Shown: one piece after another, positions 8,292 to 15,659 of the stretch
Numbering within the stretch: position 1 is the stretch's first letter
Layout of the letters: each line of letters begins with the position of its first letter
NCBI GenBank assembly: GCA_014380965.1
Contig: JACMIV010000303.1
Location: 1-18,176 of the forward strand
DNA from: Rhizobiaceae bacterium
GTDB taxonomy: Bacteria; Pseudomonadota; Alphaproteobacteria; Rhizobiales; Rhizobiaceae
DNA: 18,176 nt
Direction: 5' to 3'
Made by a program: the position numbers and the translations under genes
Notes under the pieces: generated by a model
Database searches by the model: none
The model's input: the letters and a program-made list of their open reading frames with translations, nothing else
What the model was told of the DNA's origin: nothing

Positions 8292-8677
8292 CGCGCGATG
8301 CGCCGGCTGGCGCGGGAAAGGACGAGCGGCGGCAGCGGTTTGCGAGGGGCCACCGCGGCGAGCGTCTCGCCGCCTGGGTCCTACGCCTCAAGGGCTACCG
8401 CATTCTCGCCGTCCGCTACAAAACCCGGCTCGGCGAGATCGACCTCGTCGCCCGCAAGCGGGATCTGATCGCCATCGTCGAGGTCAAGGCCCGGCCGAGC
8501 CTTGCAGAGGCGATGCACGCCGTCGGGCCTGCCGCCCAGCGGCGCATCGAACGTGCGGCCGATCTCTGGCTCGCCACCCAGCGCGACCACGCCCGTCTCT
8601 CCTTGCGCTTTGACATCATCGCCGTGCTGCCGCGGCGATGGCCGGTGCATTTGAAGGATGCGTGGCAGGGGCGGTAG
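8288..8677 (+). CDS. yraN: YraN/UPF0102 family endonuclease-like protein
   Basis: The 129-residue protein has the restriction-endonuclease-like core of the UPF0102 family, with [21 protein letters not shown] providing the Asp...Glu-X-Lys metal site, after an N-terminal helix [20 protein letters not shown]. The biological role of the family is unsettled; a Holliday-junction resolvase-like fold is known, but substrate data are weak. Its constant place next to rsmI suggests only conserved cotranscription. Translation starts at a GTG whose GTGA overlaps the rsmI stop. It is the last gene of the rph-rdgB-hemW-rsmI-yraN run and ends three bases from the stop of a convergent PIN-domain toxin. No terminator is visible in that gap. 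Confidence 0.93.
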   Translation: MTRDAPAGAGKDERRQRFARGHRGERLAAWVLRLKGYRILAVRYKTRLGEIDLVARKRDLIAIVEVKARPSLAEAMHAVGPAAQRRIERAADLWLATQRDHARLSLRFDIIAVLPRRWPVHLKDAWQGR

Positions 8678-8680
8678 GCG

Positions 8681-9106
8681 TCACGGGTCGTTCCGGGGAT
8701 CGAAGATGCGCACGCCGGTCGGCTCGAGATCGCGCACGTTCCGGGTCATGACGGCGAGGTCGTGGCGCAGTGCGGTCGCGGCGATGAGGCTGTCCGCCGG
8801 CGCCGCCTGCAGCTCTTTCCGGCGTGCTGCTGCAGTCAATTCTCCCCAAACACGCGCCGTTTCGAGATCGATCGCAGGCGTCTGCGCGTGAAGTCCGGTC
8901 TCCAGCCGCGACAGCGAGTCCTCCAATTCGGACCGTCTTCTCCCCGCGGGGAGAAGGCAGGCGCCCTTACGGATTTGACAGAAGCTGATCACGCTGACGA
9001 ACAGAGCGCCGTCGTCCAGTGCGTCGACAGCTGCCTCGACCTTCTCACTTCCTTCACGCAACCGGATTTCCAAGAGTCCGCAGGTGTCGAGGATGACACC
9101 CGCCAT
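8681..9106 (-). CDS. PIN-domain toxin of the VapC/FitB type with an altered active-site residue
   Basis: The 141-residue protein has a PIN fold: D7 in VILDTCGLLE, D105 in ADSLIAATAL, and D126 within the TRNVRDLEPTG motif typical of FitB-like VapC proteins. The second conserved acid, normally Glu in an xxEIRKG motif, is Gln here (Q44, codon CAA, in FCQIRKG). This is one base away from a Glu codon. Loss of this metal ligand usually weakens or abolishes PIN nuclease activity, so the protein may be an attenuated toxin or a fossil module. All else looks intact and in frame. It shares one base with the upstream antitoxin (TGATG) and is oriented against the surrounding operon. Confidence 0.88.
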   Translation of the reverse strand: MAGVILDTCGLLEIRLREGSEKVEAAVDALDDGALFVSVISFCQIRKGACLLPAGRRRSELEDSLSRLETGLHAQTPAIDLETARVWGELTAAARRKELQAAPADSLIAATALRHDLAVMTRNVRDLEPTGVRIFDPRNDP

Positions 9107-9357
9107 CAGCCCTCGCCGCCGAAATCGATTTCGCGCGAAGGCGAACGATCGCGCGACAGATCCAATCCCTCCACAGAGGGACCATTGAACAGGAGATCCT
9201 TAAGGCTGGAGCGCCTCGACACGAGCCGCTCGTCGTCTCCGGCATCGACTACGACGACCACGTCGTCCGCCCGCACGATCTTCTGCGGGCCTTCCCGGAG
9301 CGCCTTGTCGATAACGTCGCCGAGATGATCCTGCGCGTCCTTCGTCCGCCCAGCCAT
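9106..9357 (-). CDS. Phd/YefM-type antitoxin
   Basis: This 83-residue protein begins with a helix containing AQDHLGDVIDKALREGPQ, followed by two strands KIVRADDVVVVVDA. This is the layout of Phd/YefM antitoxins, whose N-terminal half dimerises and binds DNA while the C-terminal tail masks the toxin. The tail here (SSLKDLLFNGPSVEGLDL and beyond) is acidic and likely disordered, as expected. GAGG lies seven bases before the ATG. The stop and the toxin start share one base, so the pair is translationally coupled. It is divergent from gshB across a 134-bp gap that should hold its promoter and operator. The paired toxin is PIN-type rather than Doc or YoeB, a common mixed pairing. Confidence 0.85.
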   Translation of the reverse strand: MAGRTKDAQDHLGDVIDKALREGPQKIVRADDVVVVVDAGDDERLVSRRSSLKDLLFNGPSVEGLDLSRDRSPSREIDFGGEG

Positions 9358-9391
9358 GCGTGCGCCTCTAGTGAGTTCCCAGTCGGCGCGA

Positions 9392-9402
9392 TCGTATCAC
9401 GA
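9392..9402 (-). promoter_or_regulatory. Possible operator at the phd-type antitoxin promoter
   Basis: TCGTATCACGA is a small inverted repeat (TCGT, three bases, ACGA). On the minus strand it contains TACGAT, a weak -10 match, about 35 bases before the antitoxin start. Autoregulatory antitoxins bind palindromes in this position, but the arms are only 4 bp and no second copy is seen. Confidence 0.22.
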
Positions 9403-9432
9403 AACCGTCCCGGCGCGTTCGCCGACCGGCGA

Positions 9433-9461
9433 TTGCCAGCGCGCAGCATCCCCGCTACCTC
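9433..9461 (+). promoter_or_regulatory. Possible promoter of gshB
   Basis: TTGCCA (9433-9438) and TACCTC (9456-9461) are spaced by 17 bases; the -35 is good and the -10 weak. gshB cannot easily be served by the rph-yraN transcript alone, because a 0.7-kb antisense toxin-antitoxin module lies between, so a local promoter is expected. Confidence 0.28.
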
Positions 9462-9491
9462 CGGCGGAAACGCAAAGCCGAGGAGCACCCC

Positions 9492-10442
9492 ATGGCCCTT
9501 ACCGTCGCTGTCCAGATGGATCATGTCTCGTCGATCTCGATCAAGGGCGATTCGACCTTCGCGCTGTCGTTGGAAGCGCAGCGGCGTGGGCACTCGCTCT
9601 GGCACTACACGCCCGACCGCCTGTCCATGCGCGACGGGCGCGCGACGGCGCGCGCCGAGCGGATGGTACTGCGCGAGGAAGAGGGCAACCACTTCGCCCT
9701 CGGGCCGCAGGAGAAGATCGATCTCGCCGAGACGGACGTCGTGTTGCTGCGCCAGGACCCGCCGTTCGACATGGCCTACATCACCTCGACGCACATCCTC
9801 GAGCGCGTTCACCCGAAGACGCTCGTCGTCAACGACCCCGCCTCCGTGCGCAATGCGCCGGAGAAGATATTCGTCACCGAGTTTCCCGACCTCATGCCGG
9901 AGACGCTGATCACCAAGGACCCCGTCGAGGTCGCGGCCTTCCGCGCAGAGTTCGGCGAGATCGTCATGAAGCCGCTCTACGGAAACGGCGGCGCCGGCGT
10001 CTTCCATATCACCCGGGAGGATCGCAACCTCACGTCTTTCATGGAGACTTTCGCGCTCCTCTTCCGCGAACCCTTCATCGTGCAGCGCTACCTCAAGGAT
10101 GTGCGCAAGGGCGACAAGCGGATCATCCTCGTCGATGGAAAGTTCGCAGGCGCGATCAACCGCGTGCCGTCGGAGACCGACGCCCGCTCGAACATGCATG
10201 TCGGCGGCCGGGCGGAGGCAACCGAGCTCACCGAGCGCGAGCGCGAGATCTGCGAGCGGATTGGGCCGGCGCTGAAAGAGCGCGGGCTGCTTTTCGTCGG
10301 CATCGACGTGATCGGCGACTACATGACCGAGATCAACGTGACCTCGCCGACCGGAATCCGCGAGGTGAAGCGTTTTGGCGGAGCCGACATCGCGAGCCTC
10401 CTCTGGGACGCCATCGAGACGAAGGTTTCCGCGACGCGCTGA
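9492..10442 (+). CDS. gshB: Glutathione synthetase
   Basis: GshB is the ATP-grasp ligase that joins gamma-glutamylcysteine and glycine to make glutathione. The 316-residue protein shows the bacterial family pattern: [21 protein letters not shown] at the N terminus, [29 protein letters not shown], the ATP-grasp [35 protein letters not shown], and the C-terminal [21 protein letters not shown] with its metal-binding Glu-x-Asn. The length matches E. coli GshB. GAGGAG lies shortly before the ATG. In many Rhizobiales it directly follows yraN; here an antisense toxin-antitoxin pair separates them. comM follows after 177 bp. gshA is not in the window. Confidence 0.97.
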   Translation: MALTVAVQMDHVSSISIKGDSTFALSLEAQRRGHSLWHYTPDRLSMRDGRATARAERMVLREEEGNHFALGPQEKIDLAETDVVLLRQDPPFDMAYITSTHILERVHPKTLVVNDPASVRNAPEKIFVTEFPDLMPETLITKDPVEVAAFRAEFGEIVMKPLYGNGGAGVFHITREDRNLTSFMETFALLFREPFIVQRYLKDVRKGDKRIILVDGKFAGAINRVPSETDARSNMHVGGRAEATELTEREREICERIGPALKERGLLFVGIDVIGDYMTEINVTSPTGIREVKRFGGADIASLLWDAIETKVSATR

Positions 10443-10508
10443 GCACGTGCATCATTCATCTCGTCAACGCTTAACCCGAGAAAACCGTTCTCACCGATTC
10501 GGCTGGCG

Positions 10509-10553
10509 TTGTTCCGCTCCCGTTCTTGTTTTATTCGCTAAGTCGCGATAGCG
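10509..10553 (+). promoter_or_regulatory. Possible comM promoter with an overlapping inverted repeat
   Basis: TTGTTC (10509-10514) and TATTCG (10532-10537) are 17 bases apart, giving a weak promoter about 76 nt before comM. An inverted repeat CGCTA/TAGCG (10536-10540, 10549-10553) straddles the expected start of transcription and could be an operator or an early RNA hairpin. The evidence is pattern only. Confidence 0.22.
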
Positions 10554-10619
10554 TTTCCCGTATGGCGAGTCCTTCAGGTTGCATTCGTGCTGGCTGGAGA
10601 GAGCTTAGGGAAGCGGCGC

Positions 10620-12152
10620 ATGGTGTCTCGGGTCAAGACGGTGGCGTTTCAGGGGGTCGAGGCAATCCCTATCGACGTCCAGGTGATGATCGCGCCGGGC
10701 AAGATGGGCATGCAGATCGTCGGCCTTGCGGATAAGGCTGTCGCCGAGAGCCGCGAGCGGGTGCAGGCCGCGCTTCATGCCTCTGGCCTCTCGATGCCGC
10801 CGAAGAAGGTGACGATCAATCTCGCTCCCGCCGATCTTCCGAAGGAGGGCTCGCACTACGATTTGCCGATCGCCCTTGGCCTCATGGCGGCGCTCGGCGC
10901 GATCCCGTCGGATGCGCTCGCTGGCTATGTCGTCCTTGGCGAGCTTTCGCTCGACGGCATGATCGCCTCGGTGGCAGGCGTTCTTCCAGCAGCCATGGGC
11001 GCCAATGCGATCGGTCTCGGACTGATATGTCCGGCGGAATGCGGGTCGGAAGCGGCCTGGGCGAGCGCGGAGATGCCGATCGTCGCGCCGCGCAGCCTCA
11101 TCCAGATCGCCAATCATTTCCGCGGCACTCAGGTTCTTTCGCGTCCCGAGCCGGCGATCCGGGCAGCGCCCGAGCACGTGGGGGACCTCTCGGAGATCAA
11201 GGGCCAGATCGTCGCCAAGCGGGCGCTGGAGATCGCGGCCGCCGGAAACCACAACCTACTGATGAGTGGCCCGCCCGGTTCGGGCAAGTCGATGCTGGCA
11301 CAGCGCCTGCCGTCGATCCTGCCGGCGCTCAGCCCACGCGAACTCCTGGAGGTCTCGATGATCGCCTCCATCGCCGGCGAACTCGCGGGGGGCAAGCTCT
11401 CGGACCGGCGGCCCTTCCGGGCGCCGCATCATTCGGCATCGATGGCGGCGATGGTCGGCGGGGGCATCCGCGCGCGACCGGGCGAGGTCTCGCTGGCGCA
11501 CCGGGGCGTGCTTTTTCTGGACGAGTTTCCCGAGTTCTCGCCCGTGGTTCTCGATTCGCTGCGACAGCCGCTCGAAGGCGGGGAATGCGTCATCGCCCGA
11601 GCCAACCACCGCGTGACCTATCCCGCACGGTTTCAGCTCGTCGCGGCGATGAACCCCTGCCGCTGCGGGATGGCGGGCGAGCCCGGGCATTCCTGCGCCC
11701 GCGGTCCACGCTGCCAGGCCGACTATCAGGCGCGTGTTTCGGGGCCACTCCTCGACCGCATCGATCTTCGGGTCGATGTGCCGGCCGTCACCGCCTTCGA
11801 CCTCATCCGCCCCGCACCGGCCGAAAGTTCAGCGACGGTCAAGGCTCGCGTCGTGGCCGCCCGGGCGATACAGGCCGAACGCTACGAAGCGCTGGGGCTT
11901 TCCGGGACCATGCTGAACGCCCAATGCTCGGCGGCGCTGATCGAAACGGTGGCGGCGCCGGACGATGGCGGGGCAAAGCTCCTCAGGGACGCGGCCGAGC
12001 AGATGAAGTTTTCCGCCCGCGCCTATCACCGCATCCTGAAGGTTGCCCGGACGCTCGCGGATCTCGAAGGCGAGGAAACGGTCCGCCGCGTCCACCTTGC
12101 CGAAGCGATCTCCTATCGCATCGCCGGCGAGCGGCAGCGGGCAGCGGCATGA
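10620..12152 (+). CDS. comM: YifB/ComM family Mg-chelatase-like AAA+ ATPase
   Basis: The 510-residue protein has the three parts of ComM: an N-terminal Lon/S5-like domain (residues about 1-170, GLADKAVAESRERVQAAL and NLAPADLPKEGSHYDLPIAL), the AAA+ core with Walker A GPPGSGKS (217-224) and Walker B VLFLDEF (D301, E302), and a C-terminal helical chelatase domain. A cysteine cluster (CRCG...C...C) sits inside the AAA+ module. ComM proteins are hexameric helicases that drive branch migration of integrating DNA during natural transformation in gammaproteobacteria. That role is unproven in alphaproteobacteria, and the protein is no magnesium chelatase. The ATG at 10620, with AGGGA about eight bases upstream, gives the standard MVSRVKTVAFQG start; an earlier in-frame start at 10587 has no such site. 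Confidence 0.95.
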   Translation: MVSRVKTVAFQGVEAIPIDVQVMIAPGKMGMQIVGLADKAVAESRERVQAALHASGLSMPPKKVTINLAPADLPKEGSHYDLPIALGLMAALGAIPSDALAGYVVLGELSLDGMIASVAGVLPAAMGANAIGLGLICPAECGSEAAWASAEMPIVAPRSLIQIANHFRGTQVLSRPEPAIRAAPEHVGDLSEIKGQIVAKRALEIAAAGNHNLLMSGPPGSGKSMLAQRLPSILPALSPRELLEVSMIASIAGELAGGKLSDRRPFRAPHHSASMAAMVGGGIRARPGEVSLAHRGVLFLDEFPEFSPVVLDSLRQPLEGGECVIARANHRVTYPARFQLVAAMNPCRCGMAGEPGHSCARGPRCQADYQARVSGPLLDRIDLRVDVPAVTAFDLIRPAPAESSATVKARVVAARAIQAERYEALGLSGTMLNAQCSAALIETVAAPDDGGAKLLRDAAEQMKFSARAYHRILKVARTLADLEGEETVRRVHLAEAISYRIAGERQRAAA

Positions 12153-12187
12153 CAAGCGTCGACGGACGACGGCGCGCGGGTAGACGC

Positions 12188-12220
12188 AAAAGACCGCCAC
12201 GACATCTTGCCATGGCGGTC
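12188..12220 (-). terminator. Intrinsic terminator of the sugar dehydrogenase gene
   Basis: On the minus strand GACCGCCA (12220-12213) pairs perfectly with TGGCGGTC (12199-12192) around a 13-nt loop, followed by TTTT (12191-12188). It lies 31 bases past the stop at 12251. Read on the plus strand, 40 bases past comM, the same stem lacks a T-run, so it should work mainly for the minus strand. Confidence 0.75.
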
Positions 12221-12250
12221 CGGATTTCGAACGGTTACGAGGGCTCGGCG

Positions 12251-13429
12251 TCAGCCGGAAGTGGCCGCAGAGGCGGCCGGGGCGAGGCGAACGATTTCGC
12301 CGTCGTCTTCGGCCAGCACATAGATCGCCCCGTCCGGACCCTGCTTGACGTCGCGGATGCGGGCGCCGAGTTCGAGGCGCTCCTCACCTGTGACGGTCGT
12401 GCCGTCGAGAGAGAGCCGCACGAGGTTCTCGGTGGCCAGGCCGCCGACGAAGACGCTGCCTTTCCATGCCGGGACGAGATCCGCCGTATAGAAGTCCATT
12501 CCGGCCGCGCCTATCACCGGCGTCCACTGGTGGACGGGCTGCGTGAAGCCCTCGCCCGTCGCCTTGCCTGTACCGACGGGCGTGCCGTTGTAGTTGACGC
12601 CGTAGGAGACCACCGGCCAGCCGTAGTTCTTGCCGGCCTCGACGACGTTGATCTCGTCGCCGCCCTTCGGGCCATGCTCGGAGAACCAGATCGCGCCTGT
12701 CTCCGGATGGACCGCGCCGCCCTGGATGTTGCGCTGGCCATAGGACCAGATCTCCGGCAACGCTCCATCCTGCCCGACGAAGGGGTTGCCCTCCGGCACG
12801 CTCCCGTCGGCATTGATGCGAACGACCTTGCCGAGATGAGTACCGAGGTCCTGAGCGCCCTCGCGGATGTTCGCATCCGAGCGCTCGCCGAGGCCGATGA
12901 AGAGGTGTCCCTCCCCGCCGAAGACGATGCGCGAGCCGAAATGCTTGTTGCCCTCGTAAAGCGGCATCTGGGTGAAGATCGGCTGGAAGGACTCGAGGCC
13001 GGAATTGTCGTCGGCCAAGCGTCCGCGCCCGGCGGCCGTCGAGTTGCCGCCCTCGCCGGCCTGCGAGTAGGTGATGTAGACGAAGCGGTTTTCAGCGAAG
13101 GTCGGATCGAGCGCGATGTCGAGGAGGCCGCCTTGGCCGCCGGCGTCGATGTCCGGCAGGCCGGTCAGTGGCTCTCCGACGGTGCCGTCGGCGGCCACCA
13201 TGCGGATCGTCCCGGCCTTTTCGGTCACGATCAGCGATCCGTCGGGAAGAAATTCCATGCCCCACGGAGACTCGAGGCCCTCCGCCATCGTCACGACGCT
13301 CAGCGTGCCGGCCTCGCTGTCCATCGTCGTGTCGACTGCGAGGGCAGAGGTGGAGATCATCGCAACGGACGCACCGGCGGCAAGGATCGAGAGGCGCTTG
13401 AGGGTCGGTGTTTTCTGGGTGTTGATCAT
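12251..13429 (-). CDS. PQQ-dependent soluble sugar (aldose) dehydrogenase, exported
   Basis: The 392-residue protein begins with a Sec signal peptide (KTPTLKRL, a hydrophobic stretch, then cleavage after ALA at residue 31). The rest is the six-bladed beta-propeller of the GSDH family, like E. coli YliI/Asd. Motifs seen are WGMEFLPDGSLIVTEK, GGQGGLLDIALDP, KHFGSRIVF with the likely catalytic base His, HGPKGGDEINVV, GKNYGWPVVSYGVNY, WTPVIGAAGMDFY and DVKQGPDGAIYVL. It should oxidise aldose sugars in the periplasm using PQQ and calcium and pass electrons to the respiratory chain. No PQQ synthesis genes are nearby, so the cofactor may come from elsewhere in the genome or the medium. AAAAGG precedes the start. 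It is monocistronic or follows the adenosine kinase gene 110 bp upstream. Confidence 0.93.
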   Translation of the reverse strand: MINTQKTPTLKRLSILAAGASVAMISTSALAVDTTMDSEAGTLSVVTMAEGLESPWGMEFLPDGSLIVTEKAGTIRMVAADGTVGEPLTGLPDIDAGGQGGLLDIALDPTFAENRFVYITYSQAGEGGNSTAAGRGRLADDNSGLESFQPIFTQMPLYEGNKHFGSRIVFGGEGHLFIGLGERSDANIREGAQDLGTHLGKVVRINADGSVPEGNPFVGQDGALPEIWSYGQRNIQGGAVHPETGAIWFSEHGPKGGDEINVVEAGKNYGWPVVSYGVNYNGTPVGTGKATGEGFTQPVHQWTPVIGAAGMDFYTADLVPAWKGSVFVGGLATENLVRLSLDGTTVTGEERLELGARIRDVKQGPDGAIYVLAEDDGEIVRLAPAASAATSG

Positions 13430-13445
13430 CGTCGAGACCTTTTCT

Positions 13446-13466
13446 CAGGAGAAACTGCCTCCTAAG
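13446..13466 (-). promoter_or_regulatory. Leader hairpin before the sugar dehydrogenase gene
   Basis: On the minus strand TTAGGAG (13466-13460) can pair with CTCCTGA (13452-13446), with one G-U pair and a 7-nt loop. It lies 16-37 bases upstream of the ATG, so it would fold in the 5' leader if transcription starts further up. The strand bias (the G-U pair is lost on the plus strand) hints at an RNA structure. No T-run follows, so it is unlikely to terminate the upstream gene. Confidence 0.3.
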
Positions 13467-13539
13467 GTTGGTCCTGCCGGCAAAACCCCAAGCCGCATGG
13501 CGCTTTCGTGATCGTCTTTTGAAGCAAGTCAGGTTCGGA

Positions 13540-14550
13540 TCAGCCGGCGATGCGGTCGAGAATCTCTTTGGCGCCCGGAAGCTTCGCCAGCTGCTGCTGC
13601 GGCCTCGGGCCGATCTGCTCGATGATGTGACCCGCGGCGACGGCGCCGAGACGGGCGCTGTCTTCGAGACCGAGCCCGTCCGTGTGACCACGCAGGAAAC
13701 CGCTGGCGAAAAGATCGCCGGCGCCCGTCGTGTCGAGGAGACGAGCGAGCGCGACGGCCGGGACAGCGACCGTCTCCGCGCCCGAGACGGCGACGCAGCC
13801 TTCGTCGCCGCGCGTGACGGCGGCAAGACGGCGCGCGTCCTTCGCGATGCGCCGGATCGCAAGCTCGACGTCGTCCGTCTCGTAGAGGGCGAGCACCTCG
13901 CTCTCGTTGGCGAAGACGATGTCGACGGTGCCCGACTGCAGGAGATCCAGGAACTCTTTGCGGTAGCGGTGCACGCAGAAGGCGTCGGACAGCGACATGG
14001 CGACCTCGCGGCCGTTCGCATGGGCGATGGACGCAGCCTTGAGGATCGCCTCCTTGGCGCGGGGCGGATCCCAGAGATAGCCCTCGAAGTAAGTGAGCTT
14101 CGCGGCCGCGACCAAAGCCTCGTCGATGTCCTCCGGTCCGAGTTCGACGCAGGCGCCGAGATAGGTCGACATCGAGCGCTCGCCGTCGGGCGTCACGAGG
14201 ATCATCGAGCGCGCGGTGGGCGGCTCGCCTTCCAGAGGCGTTGTCTCGTAACGCACTTTCTGGGCGCGGATGTCGTGGGTGAAGATGGTTCCGAGCTCGT
14301 CGTTCGCGACCTTGCCGATATAGGCACCGGTGCCGCCGAGGCTGACGACGCCCGCCACGGTGTTCGCCGCGCTCCCGCCCGAGGTCTCGACGGCCGGGCC
14401 CATCGCGTCGTAAAGCTGACGCGCTCTCGCCGTCTCGATCAGCGTCATCCCGCCCTTCTGGACGGCCTGCGCGATCAGGAAATCGTCGTCGGCCTGCGCG
14501 ATGATGTCGACGATCGCATTGCCGATCGTCAGGACGTCGTACTCGGTCAT
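13540..14550 (-). CDS. Adenosine kinase (PfkB/ribokinase family)
   Basis: The 336-residue protein is a PfkB-family kinase. It has the N-terminal YDVLTIGNAIVDII strand, the substrate region SGGSAANTVAGVVSLGG, the acidic turn in VFANESEVLAL and the C-terminal signature DTTGAGDLFASGFLRG with the catalytic Asp and anion hole. The KVANDELGTIF and GPRPQQ segments resemble the alphaproteobacterial branch annotated as adenosine kinase, which phosphorylates adenosine to AMP in purine salvage. Another nucleoside or sugar substrate cannot be excluded, as PfkB specificity is hard to read. GGAG lies five bases before the ATG. The gene is followed by the sugar dehydrogenase on the same strand and faces away from the CysZ-like gene. 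Confidence 0.9.
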   Translation of the reverse strand: MTEYDVLTIGNAIVDIIAQADDDFLIAQAVQKGGMTLIETARARQLYDAMGPAVETSGGSAANTVAGVVSLGGTGAYIGKVANDELGTIFTHDIRAQKVRYETTPLEGEPPTARSMILVTPDGERSMSTYLGACVELGPEDIDEALVAAAKLTYFEGYLWDPPRAKEAILKAASIAHANGREVAMSLSDAFCVHRYRKEFLDLLQSGTVDIVFANESEVLALYETDDVELAIRRIAKDARRLAAVTRGDEGCVAVSGAETVAVPAVALARLLDTTGAGDLFASGFLRGHTDGLGLEDSARLGAVAAGHIIEQIGPRPQQQLAKLPGAKEILDRIAG

Positions 14551-14852
14551 GGGGTCTCCGGAAAACGTGTCGGCGAACGAGCCCGCCGCCGGCTGCGCCG
14601 AGGCGGCTTAACGGGGTCGGCTTTTCGGCCGGCTGCGGGCCACCGCGCCTTAGCCGGACGGCGGCGAAATAGCGAGGCCCATGACGCTGAGGACGTCGAC
14701 AAGCCGATGGATACGCCGCCGAAGAGCGCACCGACGATGCTCAGCCTGGATCCCCGGCCTCCCCTTTCCGATCCATTGGCCGCAGACGGCACCGGACCTA
14801 TCTGGGCGATTGGGCCGGCCGAAAAGCAGGGCCGATCCGTACAAAGGAGCGC
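14551..14852. other. 302-bp divergent intergenic region, adenosine kinase / CysZ-like gene
   Basis: This should hold the promoters of both neighbours. I see no clear -35/-10 pair. A 10-bp direct repeat GCCGGCTGCG occurs at 14588 and 14628, probably a consequence of GC-rich sequence. The right two-thirds (about 14640-14780, minus strand) reads as hydrophobic peptide in two adjacent frames (LSIVGALFGGVSIGL in one, LVDVLSVMGLAISPPSG then a stop in the next), which could be a frameshifted remnant of a membrane protein or chance. Confidence 0.4.
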
Positions 14853-15659
14853 ATGATGATCCTTTCCGCCGCGGGGCAGGCGCTTGGCGAGGTTCTCTCG
14901 CCGCCCTTCCGGGCTGCGCTCTGGAAGTCGCTCGGGCTTTCGATCGTGGTCCTCGTAGCCCTGTGGTTCGGCGTCAGCGCCGGCTTCGAGAGCGCGATCC
15001 TGCCGTTCCTGACGGACTTCCTGCCAGACATGCCAGCCTGGGTCGATCAGGCAGGAACGTTGGCCGGCTGGGCTGCGGGCCTTGCGCTCGCCGTGCTCCT
15101 CGCATTTCTCGTCGGACCCGTCTCGGCCGTCATCGCGGGCCTCTTCCTCGACGACGTGGCTGAGATCGTGGAGCGGGAGAGTTATCCCGCAGTCCGGCGG
15201 GGACAGCCGCTGCCGGTCGTGCGGTCGATGATTTTGTCCCTGAAGTTCTTCGGCATTGTCCTGATCGGCAATCTCTTCGCCCTCATGCTGCTCCTGGTTC
15301 CAGGCGTGAACCTCGTCGCCTTCTTCGTCGTCAACGGCTATCTTCTCGGGCGCGAGTATTTCGAGTTCGCGGCATTGCGCTACCGGCCGGAGACGGATGC
15401 CAAGGCAATGCGCCGGCGACACAAGGGGCGGGTGATGTTCGCAGGGCTTCTCGTCGCGGGGTTCCTCGCCATTCCGGTGCTCAACCTTCTGACGCCGCTC
15501 TTCGCCGCTGCCCTGATGGTGCATCTCCACCAGCGTCTCGCCGCACGCGAGGGCGGCATTCCCGTGCTTTCGGAGGCAGGCCTCACGTCTGTCCCGGCGG
15601 ACGGACGTCCGCCAGTGCCTCGATCGGCACCAGCAGGGCAGGCACATCGCAGGTCTTGA
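14853..15659 (+). CDS. EI24/CysZ-like membrane protein
   Basis: The 268-residue protein has about four hydrophobic segments or hairpins: residues near 25-48, 68-105 (AGWAAGLALAVLLAFLVGP), 129-165 (IVLIGNLFALMLLLVPG and following) and 190-222. The GREYFEFAALRY motif is a hallmark of the EI24/CysZ-like family. E. coli CysZ takes up sulfate; the alphaproteobacterial relatives are uncharacterised, so the function here is open. AAAGGAG lies upstream of two consecutive ATGs; the second (14856) has the better spacing of six bases, the first has three. The last 25 residues, rich in Pro, Arg and Ala, are encoded within a 77-bp convergent overlap with nth and look like a tail past the folded domain. 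Confidence 0.85.
   Translation: MMILSAAGQALGEVLSPPFRAALWKSLGLSIVVLVALWFGVSAGFESAILPFLTDFLPDMPAWVDQAGTLAGWAAGLALAVLLAFLVGPVSAVIAGLFLDDVAEIVERESYPAVRRGQPLPVVRSMILSLKFFGIVLIGNLFALMLLLVPGVNLVAFFVVNGYLLGREYFEFAALRYRPETDAKAMRRRHKGRVMFAGLLVAGFLAIPVLNLLTPLFAAALMVHLHQRLAAREGGIPVLSEAGLTSVPADGRPPVPRSAPAGQAHRRS

Noticed and set aside
11027..13465. Very long open frame on the plus strand across comM and the sugar dehydrogenase gene
   Set aside because: It is Arg/Gly/Ala-rich with no recognisable domain and covers two well-supported genes on both strands; long open frames like this are expected in GC-rich DNA.
14588..14637. Direct repeat GCCGGCTGCG as an attachment site or repeat element
   Set aside because: It is ten bases of GC-rich sequence occurring twice at 40-bp spacing with no nearby integrase; chance is sufficient.
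13468..14856. Long plus-strand open frame opposite the adenosine kinase gene
   Set aside because: It mirrors the codon pattern of the minus-strand PfkB gene, whose motifs are unambiguous.
14547..15647. Minus-strand open frame opposite the CysZ-like gene
   Set aside because: Its product is His/Glu/Arg-rich without motifs, while the plus strand encodes clear membrane helices with a good ribosome binding site.
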